Assembly (NCBI GenBank): GCA_025450035.1
Contig: JANWIF010000074.1
Location: 1 to 37,684 of the forward strand
Direction: 5' to 3'
Length of the DNA stretch: 37,684 bases
From: Gemmatimonadaceae bacterium
GTDB taxonomy: Bacteria; Gemmatimonadota; Gemmatimonadetes; Gemmatimonadales; Gemmatimonadaceae
The notes beneath the pieces were generated by a model. It worked only from the letters and a program-made list of their open reading frames with translations, was not told the DNA's origin and made no database searches. A program made the position numbers and the translations under genes. This document shows, in pieces, positions 8,351 through 17,539 of the stretch. Position 1 is the stretch's first letter. Each line of letters starts with the position of its first letter.

Positions 8351-9004
8351 ATGACCACGCTGAAACAAATTGATCTCACGTGTCCAATCTGCATGACGAG
8401 CTTCACGTCGCATGCGGTGCTGTCCACGAACTCGTTTGGCGGCAAGCGCACGGACTTTCACGAGCGGGCAGCTGGCGCACAGCCGTTGCCGTACCTGGTG
8501 CACATCTGCGCGCGGTGCGGATACGCTGGCGGCGAGCGGGACTTCAGCGACGAAGCTGATGTGACGCCTCTGCTCCGGGAGCACGTGTGGGATGAGCTCG
8601 CGCCAGCGCTACCAGAGGGTGCCATCCCGGGCTCGGCGAAATACGAGTTTGCCGGAAAGGTGGCCGCATGGCAGGGCGCGGAACCGCGGCGCATCGCGGA
8701 TCTGTACCTGCGAGCCGCGTGGTGCTGCGTGGACGAAGGAGACGTCGAAGCGGAGCGGTTCTTCCGGCGCCATGCGGCGTGGCAGTTCGAGGCGGCGCTG
8801 TCGTGTTACGACGGTGTGGAGCGTGAGGAGCGAGCGGTTCTTACGTACCTGATGGGCGAGCTGTGGCGCCGGATCGGCGACGCGGCGCTGGCCAACGAGT
8901 GGTTCGACCGGGTGGAATCGGAAGTGACCGATACGGCGGAGCAACGTTGGGTGCTGGATGCTGCATGGCAGCAGCGAAGCTGCCCACGCGACTGGTTCGA
9001 ATGA
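8351..9004 (+). CDS. DUF2225 zinc-ribbon/TPR-like protein
   Basis: This 217-residue protein begins with CPIC (residues 11-14) and has a second CxxC in HICARCGYAG (around residues 52-58), which together make a zinc ribbon. The rest is helical with TPR-like packing (ADLYLRAAWCCVDEGDVEAERFFRRHAAWQFEAAL, then LAYLMGEL-type helices). This is the layout of the DUF2225 family, conserved in several bacterial phyla with no agreed function. The ATG at 8351 has GGAGGACAGACG in front of it, a good ribosome binding site. It stands alone, divergent from the metallopeptidase gene and convergent with upp. Confidence 0.82.
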   Translation: MTTLKQIDLTCPICMTSFTSHAVLSTNSFGGKRTDFHERAAGAQPLPYLVHICARCGYAGGERDFSDEADVTPLLREHVWDELAPALPEGAIPGSAKYEFAGKVAAWQGAEPRRIADLYLRAAWCCVDEGDVEAERFFRRHAAWQFEAALSCYDGVEREERAVLTYLMGELWRRIGDAALANEWFDRVESEVTDTAEQRWVLDAAWQQRSCPRDWFE

Positions 9005-9025
9005 GATCTTGGATGTGCGCGAGGG

Positions 9026-9673
9026 TCAGCGCGTGCCGAACATCCGATCGCCCGCGTCGCCGAGTCCGGGCACGATGTAGCTCTGTGCATTGAGCTCGCG
9101 GTCAAGCGCTGCCGCATAGACCGGGACATCGGGGTGCGTGCGATACATGCGCTGGACACCGGCGGGCGCAGCAACGATGCAGAGAAAGCGAATGCGTTGC
9201 GCGCCAGCCCGCTTGAGAGATGAGACCGCTGCCGCGCCACTTCCCCCAGTCGCGAGCATCGGGTCGAGCACGAAAAATTGGCGCTCGCCCACGTCGCCGG
9301 GAACCTTGAAATAGTAGTCGACCGGCTCGAGTGTATCGTGGTCGCGATACATTCCGATGTGCCCCACGCGGGCTGACGGAACGAGCCGCAATACACCCTC
9401 GACCATTCCCAATCCGGCGCGCAGCACGGGTACGAGGGTGAGCTTCTTCCCGCTGACGCGCCATCCACGCATCGATTCCAAAGGCGTCTCGACGTCCACG
9501 GACTCGAGAGCTAGGTCACTCATGGCTTCATAGGCCATGAGCATCGCGATCTCTTCGACGAGCTCTTTGAACAGTTTGGTGGGCGTCGCTCGGTCGCGCG
9601 CGATGGAAAGCTTGTGCTCGATGAGCGGATGTCGCGTCAGCACAAGGTTCCCGGGCGCGGGGGTGGTGTGCAT
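9026..9673 (-). CDS. upp: Uracil phosphoribosyltransferase
   Basis: Upp salvages uracil by joining it to PRPP to form UMP in the cytosol. I start at the ATG at 9673 ([23 protein letters not shown]), giving 215 residues, close to the usual 208-215. The PRPP loop [15 protein letters not shown] is present. So are the N-terminal HPLIEHKL and ARDRATP motifs, the [10 protein letters not shown] motif and the C-terminal uracil-binding [16 protein letters not shown]. The gene is monocistronic and its 5' end is 27 bases from the divergent small gene at 9701. Identity is secure. Confidence 0.96.
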   Translation of the reverse strand: MHTTPAPGNLVLTRHPLIEHKLSIARDRATPTKLFKELVEEIAMLMAYEAMSDLALESVDVETPLESMRGWRVSGKKLTLVPVLRAGLGMVEGVLRLVPSARVGHIGMYRDHDTLEPVDYYFKVPGDVGERQFFVLDPMLATGGSGAAAVSSLKRAGAQRIRFLCIVAAPAGVQRMYRTHPDVPVYAAALDRELNAQSYIVPGLGDAGDRMFGTR

Positions 9674-9700
9674 GGGCCGGAAACTACTATCTTCGCGCAC

Positions 9701-9889
9701 ATGAAAGAATACCAGGCGGTGATTCTTCGACTCACGCGACGGACACAAGAGGATGAGGATGCGCTGACAGACTTGCTGAACGAGCGAAGCCGTGGAGGGT
9801 GGGAGCCGGCGCTCATGACGCAGGACGGTCAGCGTATGACGGTGGTGTTTCAGCGGACGTCGCCCGGCGAGTCGCGGCCCACCGGCTGA
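9701..9889 (+). CDS. Small DUF4177-like protein
   Basis: The product is 62 residues, starting at the ATG at 9701 ([14 protein letters not shown]). The pattern of an initial beta strand, a helix ending [12 protein letters not shown], and a final strand (MTVVFQR) resembles the DUF4177 family of small cytosolic proteins. No ribosome binding site is visible. A TACTAT hexamer at 9685-9690 is only 10 bases upstream, so the mRNA could be nearly leaderless. The gene is 11 bases upstream of the beta-CASP nuclease gene and probably heads that operon. The function is unknown. Confidence 0.65.
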   Translation: MKEYQAVILRLTRRTQEDEDALTDLLNERSRGGWEPALMTQDGQRMTVVFQRTSPGESRPTG

Positions 9890-9900
9890 CATGCGCTAGC

Positions 9901-11289
9901 GTGGAAATCACGTTCGCGGGTGCGGCGCGGGAGGTTACTGGTTCGTGTCATCTAGTCCACGTCGGCGGACGGACAGTTGTCCTCGATTGCGGTCTGTTTC
10001 AGGGGCACCGCGCGGAGGCGCAGGCGAAGAACGTTACTCTCCCGATTCCCATCGATGAGCTCGATGCCGTGGTGCTCTCTCACGCACACATCGACCACAG
10101 CGGGCGCTTGCCATTGCTCGCGGCGCATGGCTACGCTGGCCGAATCTGGGCGACGGCGGCCACGCGTGATCTGAGCGTCGTGATGCTCGCGGATGCGGCG
10201 CACATTCAGGAGAAGGACGCGGAGTTCCTCACGCGCCGAGGACGGGAAGCTGTGCCGCCGCTCTACAGCATGCGCGACGCGGCGCGCGTGGCGGAGTTGA
10301 TGGTCGGCGTTCCGTACCAGCAGACGTTCGAGGTAGTGCCTGGTGTGCGAGCGACGTTTGTAGAAGCGGGGCATATTTTGGGGTCCGCCTCGGTCATTCT
10401 CGACTGCGTGGAAGATGCGCGCACCATCCGGGTTGCATTTTCGGGGGACATTGGGCGAGCGGGGCTGCCGCTGGTCCGCGATCCGGCGCCGCCGGGGAAT
10501 GTGCAGGTGCTGATCATGGAATCGACATACGGCAATCGAGAGCACGGTCCGGTGTCCGGCAACCGCGAGGCGCTTGGGAGAATTGTGCGCGAGACAGCCG
10601 CACGCGGGGGGCGGGTGCTGATACCCGCCTTCGCGTTGGGCCGCACGCAGGAGATTGTGTACGACCTCCATGCACTTGCGCGTTCCGGGGAGATCCCGGA
10701 GGTGCCGATCTACATCGATAGCCCGCTGGCGGTGGACACCACGGCGGTCTTTGAGATGCATCCCGAGGTGTTTGATCGCGGCGAAGATCTGCTGCGCGCG
10801 GTCAGCGAACCGCTGCGGTTCCCGCTCGTGCACTACGTACGCGCGGTGGAAGAGTCAAAGGCCCTCAATACACAACGGGGACCGATGGTCATCGTGGCGG
10901 CATCGGGGATGGCGGAGACGGGGCGGATTCTCCACCATCTAGCGCACGGCGCATCCGATCCGCGCAATACTATTCTGATTGTGAGCTTCCAGGCGGAGCA
11001 TACGCTTGGACGGCGCATCGTCGAGCGGCAGCCGACGATCAAGGTCCTGGGGGAAGAGCTGCCTTTGCGAGCACACGTGGAGGTGCTGAACGGGTATTCG
11101 GCGCACGCCGACCGGACGGGTCTGATCGCGTGGGCCGAACAGGTCCGTGCCACGAGCCCACGGTTAGGCCAGGTGTATCTGGTGCATGGGGAGCCGGACG
11201 CGCAGGATGCGCTGGCCAGGTCGCTCGGGGAGCGCGGGTTTCACGTGAGCGCACCGACGCGGGGGCTGACGGTCCCGGTGGCGATCTGA
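9901..11289 (+). CDS. Beta-CASP metallo-beta-lactamase-fold ribonuclease
   Basis: This is a 462-residue zinc-dependent nuclease of the CPSF-73/TTHA0252-like group, which process or degrade RNA. It starts at the GTG at 9901 (EITFAGAAREVTGSCHLV). The HxHxDH metal motif is SHAHIDHSG (H61, H63, D65, H66 of this start). Later metal ligands lie in AGHILGSAS and FSGDIGR. The beta-CASP motifs follow: ESTYGNR, the aspartate or glutamate region, IVAASGMAETGRILHHL, and a terminal GYSAHADRTGLIAW. Length and order are complete. It is separated from the following TetR gene by one base, so the two are co-transcribed. Confidence 0.9.
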   Translation: MEITFAGAAREVTGSCHLVHVGGRTVVLDCGLFQGHRAEAQAKNVTLPIPIDELDAVVLSHAHIDHSGRLPLLAAHGYAGRIWATAATRDLSVVMLADAAHIQEKDAEFLTRRGREAVPPLYSMRDAARVAELMVGVPYQQTFEVVPGVRATFVEAGHILGSASVILDCVEDARTIRVAFSGDIGRAGLPLVRDPAPPGNVQVLIMESTYGNREHGPVSGNREALGRIVRETAARGGRVLIPAFALGRTQEIVYDLHALARSGEIPEVPIYIDSPLAVDTTAVFEMHPEVFDRGEDLLRAVSEPLRFPLVHYVRAVEESKALNTQRGPMVIVAASGMAETGRILHHLAHGASDPRNTILIVSFQAEHTLGRRIVERQPTIKVLGEELPLRAHVEVLNGYSAHADRTGLIAWAEQVRATSPRLGQVYLVHGEPDAQDALARSLGERGFHVSAPTRGLTVPVAI

Positions 11290-11290
11290 G

Positions 11291-11878
11291 ATGACGGCGT
11301 CCACGCCTGAGCGCCGTCCGCGGCTCGATGCCGCCGAGCGAATTTTGCGTGCTGCCGTGCGCTGCATTGTGGCGTCGGGGTCGGCGGCGCTCACGATGCA
11401 CGATGTGGCGGAAGAAGCGGAGGTGAGCAAGGGACTGATTCACTATCATTTTCATGACAAAGACACACTGCTCGCGCGCGTCGTGGAGTGGATGACGCAG
11501 AATCTCGTGGCGCGGGAACGGGCAGCACTGGAGAGTTCGACCCCACGTCATGCCATCGACGATCTCTGGTCGTGGCTCTCCGCGGAGCTCGATCGCGGGC
11601 ACATACGGGTGCTGCTCGAGTTGGCGCAGTGGCGGAATCCGCTTGTGCGGCGAGCGATCTATGGCGCCAGCCTGGCCCGACGAGAGGCTACGGCGTCCTC
11701 GATCGAGCGGTTGTTTGGGCTGCTCGCACTGCGGCCGCGAATTCCCGCTCCGCTGTTGGCGGATGTCGTAGTGCCGTTCGTGGATGGGTTGGCGATGGCG
11801 ATGGGTGTGGATCCGGAGTTCAATCCGCGGGCGGCGTTCGACGTATTCTGGCTGTCACTGTTGACGCTCACCGACTAA
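11291..11878 (+). CDS. TetR/AcrR-family transcriptional regulator
   Basis: The product is 195 residues. The N-terminal HTH runs from about residue 14 to 60 and contains the typical AAERILRAAVRCI, MHDVAEEAEVSKGLIHYHFHDKDTLLARV pattern of TetR proteins. The C-terminal half is helical and would bind a ligand and dimerise. It begins one base after the beta-CASP gene stop, so it is co-transcribed with it. Its operator and ligand cannot be told from the sequence; the adjacent YdcF-like gene is a possible target. Confidence 0.88.
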   Translation: MTASTPERRPRLDAAERILRAAVRCIVASGSAALTMHDVAEEAEVSKGLIHYHFHDKDTLLARVVEWMTQNLVARERAALESSTPRHAIDDLWSWLSAELDRGHIRVLLELAQWRNPLVRRAIYGASLARREATASSIERLFGLLALRPRIPAPLLADVVVPFVDGLAMAMGVDPEFNPRAAFDVFWLSLLTLTD

Positions 11879-11918
11879 CGCCACTCGTGACACCGCGGCG
11901 CACAGTAGCTTCCGCGCC

Positions 11919-12527
11919 ATGAGGCGGCGCACGCATCGCGGAGCGCGTGCAGCGGTCGCGTTCGGCGTAGTGCTATTCGCGGCGTGGATAGCGGTGGTGG
12001 TCGCGGTGCTTGTGGTGGGTGGGCGGGATGAAGCCGCGCCGGCAACAGCGATCGTGGTGCTCGGCGCGGCGCAGTACGAGGGGCGTCCTTCGCCGGTGCT
12101 GCGCGCTCGCTTGGAGCACGCCCTGGAACTCTACCAGCGCTCCTTCGCGCCGGTATTGATTGTCACGGGAGGGACCGGCGCTGGCGATACGACCAGCGAG
12201 GCGCAGGTGAGCCGCCGTTTTTTGCTGCAGCATGGAGTACCCGACAGCGCCGTGGTGATGGAGACGCATGGATTGACGACGAGTCAATCCCTGCACGCAG
12301 TGGCGGCGATTGTGTCGTCCATGCCGGGACACACGGTGATCCTGGTGAGCGATCCATTCCACATGTTGCGACTGTCCATTCTTGCGCGCGGGCTCGGGTT
12401 GACGCCGCTGACGTCTCCCACGCGGACGAGTCCCATCTCGACTCGAATGGGAGCGCGGTGGAAGTACGTCTTCGCGGAATCGTTCAAGGCTCCCTTGGCC
12501 TTCCTGATTGAATGGGCATCGGACTAA
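11919..12527 (+). CDS. YdcF/SanA-like DUF218 membrane protein
   Basis: The product is 202 residues. One transmembrane helix (about residues 9-34, AAVAFGVVLFAAWIAVVVAVLVVGG) is followed by a DUF218 domain: AIVVLGAAQYEGRPSPVLRARLEHALELY, VTGGTGAGDTTSEAQV, and ILVSDPFHMLRLSILARGLG. DUF218 proteins such as SanA and YdcF are associated with envelope integrity and nucleotide-sugar-like ligands, but the reaction is not settled. It lies 40 bases after the TetR gene on the same strand. A gene-free stretch follows. Confidence 0.8.
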   Translation: MRRRTHRGARAAVAFGVVLFAAWIAVVVAVLVVGGRDEAAPATAIVVLGAAQYEGRPSPVLRARLEHALELYQRSFAPVLIVTGGTGAGDTTSEAQVSRRFLLQHGVPDSAVVMETHGLTTSQSLHAVAAIVSSMPGHTVILVSDPFHMLRLSILARGLGLTPLTSPTRTSPISTRMGARWKYVFAESFKAPLAFLIEWASD

Positions 12528-13247
12528 CCGAGGGTTGGAATCGAGCACGTTTCCAGCGCACGTGTCGCGCGAGCCGGACCTCTGCTCACGGACCGCTATA
12601 TTGTCGCCTAACTGTCGCAATGAAGGCGTGATAGTAGCGCTACATCCAGGCGCTTCGGTGCCTTGTCGCGCTGTGGACGGATGGTCTGTGGTGAAGACTT
12701 CGTTAGGACGGGTGAGGGGCGGAAGTACAGGTGGCGTGAGGCGTTGCGAGATCAGCGCGAGGTGATTTGTGGCCGGTCTCGTAAGCGCCGGTGGGTGCGT
12801 TGCCTCTTGCGTTCCTGGCAAGAAACACATCACATTGTCGCGGCCCGCCATCGATAGGGGCGTCACCCTCATTGCGGAATTGCGCCGCACGTGTGGGGGG
12901 ACTCGGCAGTGTGGTACCGCGGGCGCGGCGCGTGACCGCTGGTGGCTACCGATGATGGATCGAGTGAGCTCTGTTGTCGCGGCTTCTCTCCTACTGCTGC
13001 GGTGCACATGACCTATGGGATCGGTCGTGCGCTCATTCGACATGCGTTTTCAGCAGTCGCGGCATCCGTCCTTCCGCATGTTGTTTGCCCGGATGTGTTC
13101 TCGGACGGGGGGATTTGTGGTGCCATCGCTGGTTGGAGTGGCGCATTCAACGCCCGATCATTGATGTCGCCGCATCGCGCGTGAAACCTCTGCGGCCCGT
13201 GGGCCGTTAACATTCAGTTGCACTTTTACTATTCTTGGAGGTCATGA
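12528..13247. other. 720-base gene-free stretch before the PQQ dehydrogenase
   Basis: No supported gene occurs here. Short open frames on both strands lack family character and ribosome binding sites. A TATATT hexamer at 12597-12602 could be a -10 element but has no good -35. One GTTAGGC motif occurs at 12606-12612 on the minus strand. Immediately before the dehydrogenase, TACTAT (13228-13233) may be a -10 element, and GGAGG at 13237-13241 is a strong ribosome binding site. I find no riboswitch or tRNA. The length suggests a regulatory leader or a decayed gene. Confidence 0.5.
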
Positions 13248-14978
13248 ATGCGAGTCTCCGGGCTGTTCGTAGTCGGTGTCGGCATTGCACTCGTAGCTGC
13301 CAATGCATCTGCTCAGGAGCAGGTAAAGACGGTAGGGAAGAAGGCATCGGCGCCGCCGACGTTTACGAACGTCACCAACCAGATGCTTCTCGATGCACGA
13401 AAGAGCGGGAACAACTGGCTGACATTTGGTCGCGACTATACTAACCAGCGGTGGTCACCGCTTGCGCAAGTGAATACGTCGAACGTGAGCAACCTCCACA
13501 TCGCGTGGATGTACCAGACGGGGATTTCGCGGCTCGGGTCGTTCGAGACGAGTCCGATCGTGGTGGACGGGGTCATGTATCTGACGACGCCGTATAACAC
13601 GGCGACCATGGCGGTGAATGCGCGCACGGGCAAGGAGATCTGGCGGTACGAGCACAAGCCGAGCATCGCGTCGCCGATCTACTGCTGCGGGCCTAATAAT
13701 CGCGGCGTGGCGATTTCCGAAGGGACTGTGTATCTGGCTACTCTCGATGCGCGGTTAGTCGCGCTCGACGCCAAGACGGGTGCTGTGCAGTGGGATGTGC
13801 AGGTAGCCGATCCCGAGGCGGGGTACAGCGAGACCATGGCGCCCCTGATCGTGGGTGATAAGGTGGTCATCGGGATCTCAGGTGGTGAGTATGGGATCCG
13901 CGGGTTCGTGCGTGCGTACAACCGTACGAATGGCCAGCCGATCTGGACGGCGTACACGATTTTCGACAAGGGATGGGAGGGGAATTTTAGTGAGACGACG
14001 GGCGAGGGGGACAATCTTCACCGGAACATCGCGGCCGAGAAGGCGGCCGTGTCGCAATATGGCGATGCGTGGCAGCGCGGCGGTGGCGGCGTATGGATGA
14101 CGCCCGCGTACGACGCCGATCTGCACCTGATCTACGTCGCGGTGGGCAATCCTTCTCCTGACCTGGATGGCTCGGTGCGACCCGGCGACAACCTATGTGC
14201 CGACTGCGTGATGGCGATCGATGCCAACGACGGGACGATCAAGTGGTATTATCAGGAAGTTCCGCACGATGTATGGGACCTAGATGTGGTGAGTCCTCCG
14301 GTCATTTTGACGCTTAAGGATGGGCGGAAGGCGCTGGCGCAGGCGGGGAAGACGGCGTGGGTGTACGTGCTGGACGCGGCGACAGGGAAGCTGATCCGCA
14401 AGACGGCAGGGTTCAACCGGCATGAGAACATGTTCGCGCAACCCACGGCGGAGGGGACGCGAATGCTGCCTGGGGCGAATGGCGGTTCCGAATGGTCTCC
14501 GACGGCGGTGAATCCGAACCTCGGTTACATGTACGTGCTCGGACTCGAGCAGCCGATGCATTACATCACGCACAGCGCGCCGCTGGAGAAGGGGAAGCTG
14601 TGGTTGGGTTCGGCATTCAAGGCGGTTCCCGGGGAGCGGCAGTACGGCACGTTTACGGCGATGAACCTGAACACGGGAAAGATTGCCTGGCAGGTGGAGA
14701 CGGAGCAGCCGATGATTGGCGGCGCGATGGCGACCGCGGGGAACCTGGTGTTCACGGGAGAAGGGAACGGCCACTTCAACGCGTACGACGCGCGGACGGG
14801 GAAGGAGTTGTGGACATTCCAGGCGGGTGCGGGGTGTAACGCGCCGCCGGTGACGTACATGCTGGATGGGAAGCAGTACATCGCGGTCGCGTGCGGCGGA
14901 AATTTCCAGTTAGGTTATCCGTTAGGCGACGCGGTGCTGGTGTTCGCGCTGCCGGGCAGCGCGCCGAAGTCGAGGTGA
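13248..14978 (+). CDS. PQQ-dependent methanol/ethanol-family dehydrogenase
   Basis: This 576-residue quinoprotein has an N-terminal signal peptide (residues 1-22) and the eight-bladed propeller of PQQ alcohol dehydrogenases. The vicinal disulfide that stacks on PQQ is C146-C147 (IYCCG). The active-site residues line up with XoxF: E214 in SGGEYG, N301 in VGNPSPD, catalytic D344 and the additional D346 in VWDLD. The Asp two residues after the catalytic Asp is the lanthanide signature, though other PQQ enzymes also carry an Asp there. It is more divergent than the XoxF at 17540, so the substrate may be another alcohol. An extra Cys pair (C317/C320) is unusual. Translation starts at ATG 13248, six bases after GGAGG. 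Confidence 0.88.
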   Translation: MRVSGLFVVGVGIALVAANASAQEQVKTVGKKASAPPTFTNVTNQMLLDARKSGNNWLTFGRDYTNQRWSPLAQVNTSNVSNLHIAWMYQTGISRLGSFETSPIVVDGVMYLTTPYNTATMAVNARTGKEIWRYEHKPSIASPIYCCGPNNRGVAISEGTVYLATLDARLVALDAKTGAVQWDVQVADPEAGYSETMAPLIVGDKVVIGISGGEYGIRGFVRAYNRTNGQPIWTAYTIFDKGWEGNFSETTGEGDNLHRNIAAEKAAVSQYGDAWQRGGGGVWMTPAYDADLHLIYVAVGNPSPDLDGSVRPGDNLCADCVMAIDANDGTIKWYYQEVPHDVWDLDVVSPPVILTLKDGRKALAQAGKTAWVYVLDAATGKLIRKTAGFNRHENMFAQPTAEGTRMLPGANGGSEWSPTAVNPNLGYMYVLGLEQPMHYITHSAPLEKGKLWLGSAFKAVPGERQYGTFTAMNLNTGKIAWQVETEQPMIGGAMATAGNLVFTGEGNGHFNAYDARTGKELWTFQAGAGCNAPPVTYMLDGKQYIAVACGGNFQLGYPLGDAVLVFALPGSAPKSR

Positions 14979-15057
14979 CGGGTATTCCGAGCCGGTGTGG
15001 GCGAGGCAGTCTGCTCGACCCACGCGGGCTCGACGTTTTTTCGCCTGGAGTGGTGTC

Positions 15058-15483
15058 GTGGGGCTAACGCGGGGTTTGGCGGCGGGCGTGGCCGGCGGGT
15101 TGGTGGTGGTGCTGGCGGCGTTCGGTGCCATCCGACATGGGGCGGCGGCGGTGCAGCAGCCGCGTCATCCGGTGCTTCTGACGGGCGCCGATTGGGCGGC
15201 GTATGGCCCGCAGGAGAAGGACGCGTACCTGAGTGGATTCATAGCGGGGGCAGCGGCCGAACAGGCGCGTGCGCTCGCGGCGACGGCTGGTGACTCTGTC
15301 GACAGCGGCGCGGTGGTGAGTTCAGCGATCGCGCGGTTGCGGAATGGGAAGCAGCTTCGTTTCTCGTATGCGCCGTCGGTGTACGCGGCACAGATCGACG
15401 ATTTCTACTGGTGGGTCAATCATCGGGACATGCCGATCGTGGACGTGATGATCACGATCAATCGTCAGATGAAGGACCAGTAG
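15058..15483 (+). CDS. Small exported protein of unknown function
   Basis: I start at the GTG at 15058, which has GGAG seven bases upstream, giving 141 residues. The N-terminus is a hydrophobic segment (GLAAGVAGGLVVVLAAFGAI), probably a signal or anchor. The mature part contains a helix-rich segment around YGPQEKDAYLSGFIAGAAAEQA and a conserved-looking aromatic tail (FSYAPSVYAAQIDDFYWWVNHRDMPIVDVM). I do not recognise the family. It sits between the PQQ dehydrogenase and a porin on the same strand, so it probably serves in the same periplasmic process. There are no cysteines or haem motifs. Confidence 0.7.
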   Translation: MGLTRGLAAGVAGGLVVVLAAFGAIRHGAAAVQQPRHPVLLTGADWAAYGPQEKDAYLSGFIAGAAAEQARALAATAGDSVDSGAVVSSAIARLRNGKQLRFSYAPSVYAAQIDDFYWWVNHRDMPIVDVMITINRQMKDQ

Positions 15484-15684
15484 TACGACGATTCATAGCT
15501 GGCGACGGTCATGCGATCACGCTCAGCGCATTGGGAGGTGGGGCCATAGACGTCTATTCTTTCGCGCCGCTTCGCCCTGTAGCGGCGGGGCCTATTGGAA
15601 GAGGTAGTTTCGAATTCAGGGGTTTCATGCATTCGAGCTCCCGCGGTTTATTCGACACTCATAACTAGACTGGGAGAAGTAGCT

Positions 15685-16938
15685 ATGAAACGATCCGCAC
15701 TCTGGTGTATCGCCTTGTCGCTAGCCGGTGCGAGCAGCCTCGGCGCGCAGGGTCTCACGATGCAGATGAGTAACGGATGGGCGTTTACCTTCACGGGAAA
15801 CGTGAACGCGTTTTTGATGTACACGGATGGGAAGGTGGATTCGGCTGTTGGGCCGATTAGTGGTGGGCTCGTGCCGGCGGAGCAGGTGACTCGCATTCGC
15901 ACGGGACTGTTGCCTGGGTTTGCGAACTTCGAGGCGGCCGGGAAGGAAGGCAACCTCGACCTGAAGGTGCACTTCGGGTTCGCGCCGCAAATCAACAGCA
16001 ATGGCGAGCACGACAACTTCGGCGCGCAGATCGACATGCGAGAGGTGTATCTGACCGTTGGCGGGTCGTGGGGACAGATCCTCGCGGGTCGTGAGCTAGG
16101 CCTTTACCAACGTCAGAACATCCTCACCGATGCAACGTTGGGCGGCACGGGCGCGAGCGGTGGTGGGGTTGACGCTGGCGGCACGACGCTCGGGCGCATC
16201 GGGTTCGGCTACATCTACCCGAACTTCAATGCTCAGATCACGTACTCGACTCCCGCCGGACGTCCGGCGCAATTCGCGATCGGTTTGTTTGATCCGAGCA
16301 ACGTGAGCACCGATCTAGGCGAGTACAGGGGGACCAAACTGCCGCGAGTCGAGGCCGAGTTCTCATGGACGGGCAATTTAGGCAGTGGTGCGAGCGGCGG
16401 GCAGATGGCGAGCCCGAACAAGATCATGTTCTGGTTGAATGGCATGATCCAGCGCACGTCTCAGTTCCCGGTGGACCAGATTGATGAGAGTGGGGCGTCG
16501 GTGAACAACAGCATCACATCCAGCGGGGCGGGCGGTGGGATCAAGCTTGACGCATCCGGCTGGTCGCTCGTTGGGTCTGGCTACTATGCGAGCGGCGTAG
16601 GCACCACGCTGATGTTCGACGGGCTCAGCTCTTTCGATGCTGACACGTCGGCCCGCAAGACGTGGGGCTACATTGGACAGCTGATGTACACACCGCCGGG
16701 CAGCAAGTGGACGATCGGCGGGAGCTGGGGCGAGAGCCATGTGAATCAGACCACGCTCGACGTGACCGACAACCAGTCCTTGGTCAAGTACAACCGGGCG
16801 GCTGACGTGCTGGCGACCTATCAATGGACGAAGTCGCTCCGCTACGTGTTGGAGTACACGTGGGCGCGGGCGGCCTCATACGCCGGTTCGCAGAACACGT
16901 CGAACCAGGGTTCGACAGGCTTCATGCTGTTCTTCTGA
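15685..16938 (+). CDS. Outer-membrane porin-like beta-barrel protein
   Basis: The product is 417 residues with a signal peptide (MKRSALWCIALSLAGASSLGAQ, cleavage near residue 22). The mature protein is built of alternating polar and aromatic strands separated by glycine-rich loops. It ends in MLFF with a C-terminal phenylalanine, the signal recognised by the barrel assembly machinery. The layout resembles general diffusion porins. The start at ATG 15685 has GGAGA in front. It follows the PQQ dehydrogenase and the small exported protein and precedes a terminator-like hairpin, so these genes form a likely operon. It may admit methanol, or a lanthanide chelate, but this is a guess from position only. 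Confidence 0.78.
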   Translation: MKRSALWCIALSLAGASSLGAQGLTMQMSNGWAFTFTGNVNAFLMYTDGKVDSAVGPISGGLVPAEQVTRIRTGLLPGFANFEAAGKEGNLDLKVHFGFAPQINSNGEHDNFGAQIDMREVYLTVGGSWGQILAGRELGLYQRQNILTDATLGGTGASGGGVDAGGTTLGRIGFGYIYPNFNAQITYSTPAGRPAQFAIGLFDPSNVSTDLGEYRGTKLPRVEAEFSWTGNLGSGASGGQMASPNKIMFWLNGMIQRTSQFPVDQIDESGASVNNSITSSGAGGGIKLDASGWSLVGSGYYASGVGTTLMFDGLSSFDADTSARKTWGYIGQLMYTPPGSKWTIGGSWGESHVNQTTLDVTDNQSLVKYNRAADVLATYQWTKSLRYVLEYTWARAASYAGSQNTSNQGSTGFMLFF

Positions 16939-16967
16939 TCGGTTGGACCAGCAGGGAATCAGGCAAC

Positions 16968-16996
16968 GCGGGCGGTCCCGAAAAGGGGCCGCCCGC
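16968..16996 (+). terminator. Terminator-like hairpin after the porin gene
   Basis: A stem of 12 pairs (GCGGGCGGTCCC at 16968-16979 with its complement at 16985-16996, one T-G wobble) encloses the loop GAAAA, 30 bases after the porin stop. It lacks a T-tract. It plausibly separates the first dehydrogenase operon from xoxF. Confidence 0.6.
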
Positions 16997-17539
16997 GGTG
17001 CGTTTGGGCCGAATGGCCAGTTGAATGGGCCTGCATTATGACATTGGGCCATTGCTGCTGCTTGACACCTTCGCCCGGGGCCTCCACTTTCCGGTTCCCG
17101 CAGCGTGCCGGGCGGAGGGGCGAGGGGTTGCCGATCGTCGGGACATAGTGCAGGATAAGGCGATAGTGATACAATCGTGTTGCAACGAGTTGACGCACGG
17201 TGGCGTCCTCAAGCGGCAACGCGCGACGTGTTGACGACATGAGTACGCGGTTCGCTGCGCCGGCCGACGTACACCGAGTGAGCGCGCGAAGGAACGCGCG
17301 CAGTGTGATGACATAGATCGCACGTATCGAGCGAGACCGTTTTCAACTCACGACGCAGGACGCGGCAATGTGAGGTTGCGATGGTCTGCAGTGAACGAAG
17401 TCCTCCTCGACGTGGCACGCTGTTCCACTGTTGCCGCAGCGGAACTAGCCCCAGTGCGGCCCTCACCGCGAGGCCTGGCGGCACGGCGTGCGGATTCGCG
17501 GTCATGTTCTATCCTCACTCTCCACAAGGGGCAGCATCT
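16997..17539. other. 543-base gene-free leader before xoxF
   Basis: No protein-coding gene is supported here. A TACAAT hexamer at 17170-17175 could be a -10 element but has no matching -35 at the right distance. No sigma-54 site or riboswitch is recognised. AAGGGG at 17525-17530 is the ribosome binding site for xoxF. The stretch is a candidate for the control of xoxF, for instance by a lanthanide-responsive system, but no specific site is visible. Confidence 0.5.

Noticed and set aside
11973..13043. Long minus-strand open frame across YdcF and the following gap
   Set aside because: Its sequence is low-complexity and Arg/Pro-rich, has no family pattern, and overlaps a clear gene on the other strand.
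12528..13247. Riboswitch, tRNA or small protein in the gap
   Set aside because: No cloverleaf, cobalamin or other known riboswitch core, and no open frame with a good start and family character was seen.
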